Below, piece after piece: positions 60,870 to 64,000 of a stretch of DNA of 64,000 nt. Location of the stretch: contig NC_084790.1 of the NCBI RefSeq assembly GCF_028858725.1, positions 2,982,001-3,046,000 of the forward strand. Direction: 5' to 3'. The notes below the pieces were generated by a model. The model searched no databases, was not told where the DNA came from, and saw nothing but the letters and a program-made list of their open reading frames with translations. The number at the start of each line of letters is the position of its first letter. The stretch's first letter is position 1. The translations under genes and the position numbers were made by a program. This DNA is from Colius striatus (Eukaryota; Chordata; Aves; Coliiformes; Coliidae).

Positions 60870-61849
60870 CCTCAGAGACCATTCCTGCTGCAGGCTGCCA
60901 GAGAGCCTTCAAGCACCCGACCTGAAGACGGGTTTTGAGTGATGGGGATCTGACCCAAGCTGGAGAGTGCTAAAACCAAGATAACTGCTGTACACCTGGA
61001 AAGCTCAAATGTCCTCCATAAGCAAAGACCTGGTGTCAAGACAGCTTCCTGCCAAGCAGCCCACTGGCCCACACCACCCTGGCTCCCTCTGCCAACCTGC
61101 ACGGCCAGCCCCGCATGCAGGAAGCCTCCCAGCACGCCACCTCTTCAGGGGAGCGGAGGAAATGGGATGCACCCAGCATGCGTGAGAGAAAAGCCAAGCA
61201 AGTCCTGTTGATGGGCAGAATATGGGTGAAGCTGAGCTGGTCACATGGCAGGCCCACGAGTGCTCCTCTCTGCCCTCCCAAGGACTGGGTATCGCGGCAG
61301 TGCCAGGACTGGCTTTGCCACAAAGCCATCCTGCTCCTGGGACTGCCACAGGTGCCCCAGGGGATGCTGCTGCTCCTTCCTGCTGTCCCAGGGCTGTCGC
61401 AGAGATAACCCTGGGGCTGCAGCAGGAGCAGCACGAGCCACATGCTCCCCTGCCCCAGTTACAGATGTGGCTGCCAGAGGCCCCATAGCCACGGGCAAAT
61501 CCTTGCTGGGGCACGGAGCACCGTGAAGTTGGGGTGCTGGATCTGGTCCCTCCACACCCACAGAGGTGGTGGCAGCAGGCAGTGAGGTATGTGCTCCCTG
61601 CCCAGGGGAGAGGGGATGTGTAGGCCTCAGTGCCAGAGCAACTGCCACCAGCTGCAACTTGTTTCCAGATGGGATATGGGTTGTGCTCCTGCCATGTGAG
61701 ACTCTTGACTGTCTGAGAGCAGCCTTGACACCAGCACTGGACTTTGAGTATTTCCAAGCACATGCTTTCTCCAGGGGTCTCAGCATGGCTCAAGCTTGTG
61801 CCCACATCCTGTGTTTCCCGCTTTGTGCAGCTTTGCCCACCCCCCGTTC
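60870..61849. other. stretch between CAVIN1 and the STAT3 island
   Basis: No repeat copy or coding exon is recognised. It may be 3' UTR of CAVIN1 if the distal signal at 62325 is used. Confidence 0.35.
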
Positions 61850-62324
61850 CCTCCAGCAAAGCAGCGTTAGGATAGCTAACCCACCGCAGAACACAGCCCC
61901 AGCTCAGCGCGGGGCCGCCACCACCGCAGCACAGCCCGGCCTCGCATGCAGCCCGGCACGAGGGGGAGCTGCGGCCGCGCCCGGGGAAGCTGAACCCGGT
62001 GGCCAGGCAAAGGGAAGCACCCGTTCCTGCTCCCCGCCGTCTGCCTGCTGCGCTCAGCCCTTCCCCGAGAGCCCGTTTCCCCGCAGGCAGGGCCGCTCCC
62101 GCTAACGTAACCCAACATATACGCTTGCTTTCCCGCTAAGAAGGATTTCCCACCTCCTCGCCTAGCGCACGCACAGCCCGGAGCCCCCGCCCGGCGCCCG
62201 GGGACGCGGCCGCGGGGCTGCCCGAGCCTCCTGCGGGCCCAGCGGCGGCGGCTCCCCGGCGAGCAGCGCGTCGGGGGCGCGGCGCGGGGCCGGGCGCGGC
62301 TGCGTCCCGGGGAGCAGCGCCATT

Positions 62325-62330
62325 AATAAA
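62325..62330 (+). other. isolated AATAAA inside the CpG island
   Basis: CATTAATAAAGTCTCTTTTC is an AT-rich spot in otherwise very GC-rich DNA, about 0.5 kb before the inferred STAT3 start. It could be a distal CAVIN1 cleavage signal or coincidence. Confidence 0.3.
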
Positions 62331-62387
62331 GTCTCTTTTCTAAACCACCAGCGTGAGGCCCGTTCGTGGCGGGGAGCGCGGGGCGGC

Positions 62388-62459
62388 GGGGCCGGGGCCG
62401 GGGCCGGGGCCGGGGCCGGGGCCGGGGCCGGGGCCGGGGCCGGGGCCGGGGACGGGGAC
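62388..62459 (+). repeat. (GGGGCC)10 (GGGGAC)2 hexanucleotide tract
   Basis: Ten perfect GGGGCC units (62388-62447) are followed by two GGGGAC units and a further GGGACGGGG. The run can form G-quadruplexes on the plus strand. It lies about 0.4-0.5 kb before the inferred STAT3 first exon. Confidence 0.97.
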
Positions 62460-62542
62460 GGGACGGGGTGCAGAGGCCGTGAGCGCGGGGCGGGGGACGC
62501 GGCCCCTTTAAGAGGCGGTGGCGGCAGCCGCGGGCCGCGCGA

Positions 62543-62565
62543 TGACGTCAGGGCGCTGCCCGGAA
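62543..62565. promoter_or_regulatory. CRE next to a STAT-like site
   Basis: TGACGTCA at 62543-62550 is followed six bases later by TGCCCGGAA at 62557-62565, one mismatch from the TTCNNNGAA palindrome bound by STATs. A CRE plus a weak STAT site in the STAT3 promoter is described in mammals as a self-regulating element. Confidence 0.5.
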
Positions 62566-62859
62566 CTCAGCTGGGTTTCCCGCACGGCCGTTCCCGGCAG
62601 CCACCGCCCCCCCCGCCGCGCCGCCCCGCGCAGCCCCCTCCCCAGCGCCGCCCCGCGGCGGGAGGCGGCGCCGTCCGGGAACAGCCAGCGTGGGGCAGCC
62701 CCCCCCTCCCCCCCCAATCTCCTTCCCCCTCCCGCCCTCGGCCGCGGCCGCTGATTGGCCCGTCGGGGCCCGTCCCTCGCGGGGCGGTGGCAGCGGCGCG
62801 CTGCCATTGGCTGAGCCGCGAGTGACGAGCGCCGCGGGGCGGGGCCGGGGGGGCAGCAG

Positions 62860-62935
62860 GTTTCTCGTCAGTCGCACAGGGTCCGGCCGCGATCGTCGCC
62901 GGCACCGGGAGCCGCCGCCCCGCCCGGGACCGCCG
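62860..62935 (+). other. STAT3: probable noncoding exon 1 of STAT3
   Basis: Downstream of the CCAAT and GC boxes, the sequence ends in a good donor (GACCGCCG/GTGAG at 62935/62936). There is no ATG in the proposed exon, which fits the untranslated first exon of STAT3. The 5' end is approximate. The next exon, which would carry ATGGCCCAATGG-like sequence, is not in the window. Confidence 0.5.
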
Positions 62936-64000
62936 GTGAGAGCGCGGAGGGGGGACGGGCCTTGCCCTGCGCAGCGGGGCACAGGGGCTCGGGCGGGGTC
63001 GCCCCCAGTCGGCGCTGGGCCTCGGGGTTGGTTGGCAGCGGCGAGCCGGGTGTCAGGGCCGCGGGCGCGCAGGCCTGGGGCGGGCTGCCCCGGGGAGGGC
63101 CGCTCCCGCCGCGCCTCGGCCTGCCCAGGGCCGGAGGGGCCGCAGCGTGCAGGCGCTGCCGGGGCTCTGGGAGCCTTCCCGGGCGTTGGTTTCACTTTTG
63201 CTGAGCCTGGTGCCGCCGTGCGCGGGCGCTCAGCAGCGGGTGAGGGCAGCACCCCGTGCTCTGCGGGAGTCGTAATGAGGGAGGCGTTAATTAACCTAAT
63301 CCTCTGGTCTTGCAGCGAACGGGATTTCGTCCCTTACCACGTTTCCCAGCAGGCACAGAGCGAGCCCGCGCTGGGCATGGGCAGCTCCCAGGAGTCGATG
63401 GGACTCTGACGACACTGGCGCTGTCATGTGCTGTGTTGGGGTCTCTGCTCCCTAGGCCCCGGCGCAGGGCTGAGTCTGATGCTGAGGGGTGCTTACACCC
63501 CACAAACCTCAACAGAGGGTTCGGAGCCTAAATGGGCTTCTCAGAGAGGGGAAAAGCATCTGGGCTGGTGAGGCTGGAGGTTTCTGTGGAGCTCTCGTGT
63601 GGCCCTTGTGCTTTGTGGGGTTTAACTGAGGCAGGATGGCCCTTAGACCACAAATTCGAGGTTGTCTGAGCAAGGGGTCAGATTTGGGATTTGGGCCAGA
63701 TGTTGCTGCAGCCTGTCCTGGTGGTGAAGCTGATGACATGACCTGTAACCAAGACTGAAGGTTTGACCGAGGGTCCTACAGCTGGACAGAGCAAGGTTGA
63801 AGACCTGACTGACATCTCTAGTCGAGCTGTGAGCTCAGGGCTGCAGCTTTACCCATGCCTTTGAGTAGGAGCCACTTGGCCATGTCTTCCTTGGGGCCTT
63901 CTGCCTGGACCAGGCTTTGGTTTGAGAGCTACCCTTGCTGATGGTAGGATGGGTGCAGAGCGGCTGAGGAGCGGGTATGGAGCAGAGCTGTCAGGTCATA
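62936..64000 (+). other. STAT3: probable STAT3 intron 1, partial
   Basis: CpG content fades by about 63300. I see no coding exon, repeat copy or RNA gene up to the window end. Confidence 0.4.

Larger units (their letters stand above)
61850..63260 (+). promoter_or_regulatory. STAT3: CpG-island promoter, probably STAT3
   Basis: CpG-dense DNA carries inverted CCAAT boxes (ATTGG at 62754-62758 and 62806-62810), a forward CCAAT at 62714-62718, a GC box GGGGCGGGGCC near 62836 and a perfect CRE at 62543-62550. There is no TATA box. The assignment to STAT3 comes from gene order: in human, STAT3 starts just past the 3' end of CAVIN1 on the same strand. No STAT3 protein sequence is present in the window. 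Confidence 0.65.

Noticed and set aside
62690-63409. 239-codon frame across the STAT3 island
   Set aside because: Low-complexity, GC-driven frame that crosses the promoter and the inferred splice donor. It has no resemblance to STAT3.
63296-63410. Possible STAT3 coding exon after 63315
   Set aside because: A CAG acceptor-like site exists, but the following sequence does not encode the STAT3 N-terminus (MAQWNQLQQL) or any family I know.

Overview
This is vertebrate nuclear DNA, almost certainly from a bird. All genes are split by GT-AG introns. There are more than a dozen CR1 LINE fragments, several ending in the avian-type ATTCTATG tail. Three GC-rich CpG islands sit at gene starts. The species cannot be named from the sequence alone. 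The gene order NAGLU - ATP6V0A1 - CAVIN1 - STAT3 matches the order and relative orientation recalled for human chromosome 17q21.

Layout. 1-1594 is the region downstream of NAGLU and holds one CR1 copy. NAGLU (lysosomal alpha-N-acetylglucosaminidase) lies on the minus strand at 2140-5669 in six exons, with a 3' UTR reaching an ATTAAA signal at 1595-1600. Its CpG-rich start region runs into a 35-bp minisatellite (about 5935-6464). A stretch without a recognisable coding gene follows, part of which is probably ATP6V0A1 3' UTR. ATP6V0A1 (V-ATPase V0 subunit a1) fills 9491-38601 on the minus strand with 20 core coding exons, one 18-nt microexon and one 75-nt candidate cassette exon. Its promoter and a noncoding first exon are near 38819-38900. 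CAVIN1 (cavin-1/PTRF) is on the plus strand at 42535-60617 in two coding exons separated by a 17-kb intron. The right end (61850-63260) is a CpG island that best fits the promoter and noncoding first exon of STAT3 on the plus strand; no STAT3 coding exon is reached.

How the genes relate. NAGLU breaks down heparan sulfate inside lysosomes. ATP6V0A1 is a membrane subunit of the proton pump that acidifies such compartments. The two lie in tandem on the minus strand. CAVIN1 coats caveolae and lies head to head with ATP6V0A1, about 3.6 kb apart. STAT3 starts about 2 kb beyond the CAVIN1 end on the same strand.

I found no unknown multi-gene system. The points most worth checking are the two small alternative exons of ATP6V0A1, the GGGGCC hexanucleotide tract and CRE/STAT-like site pair near the STAT3 start, a 7-residue tandem duplication in the CAVIN1 coiled coil, and the structured minisatellite beside the NAGLU start.
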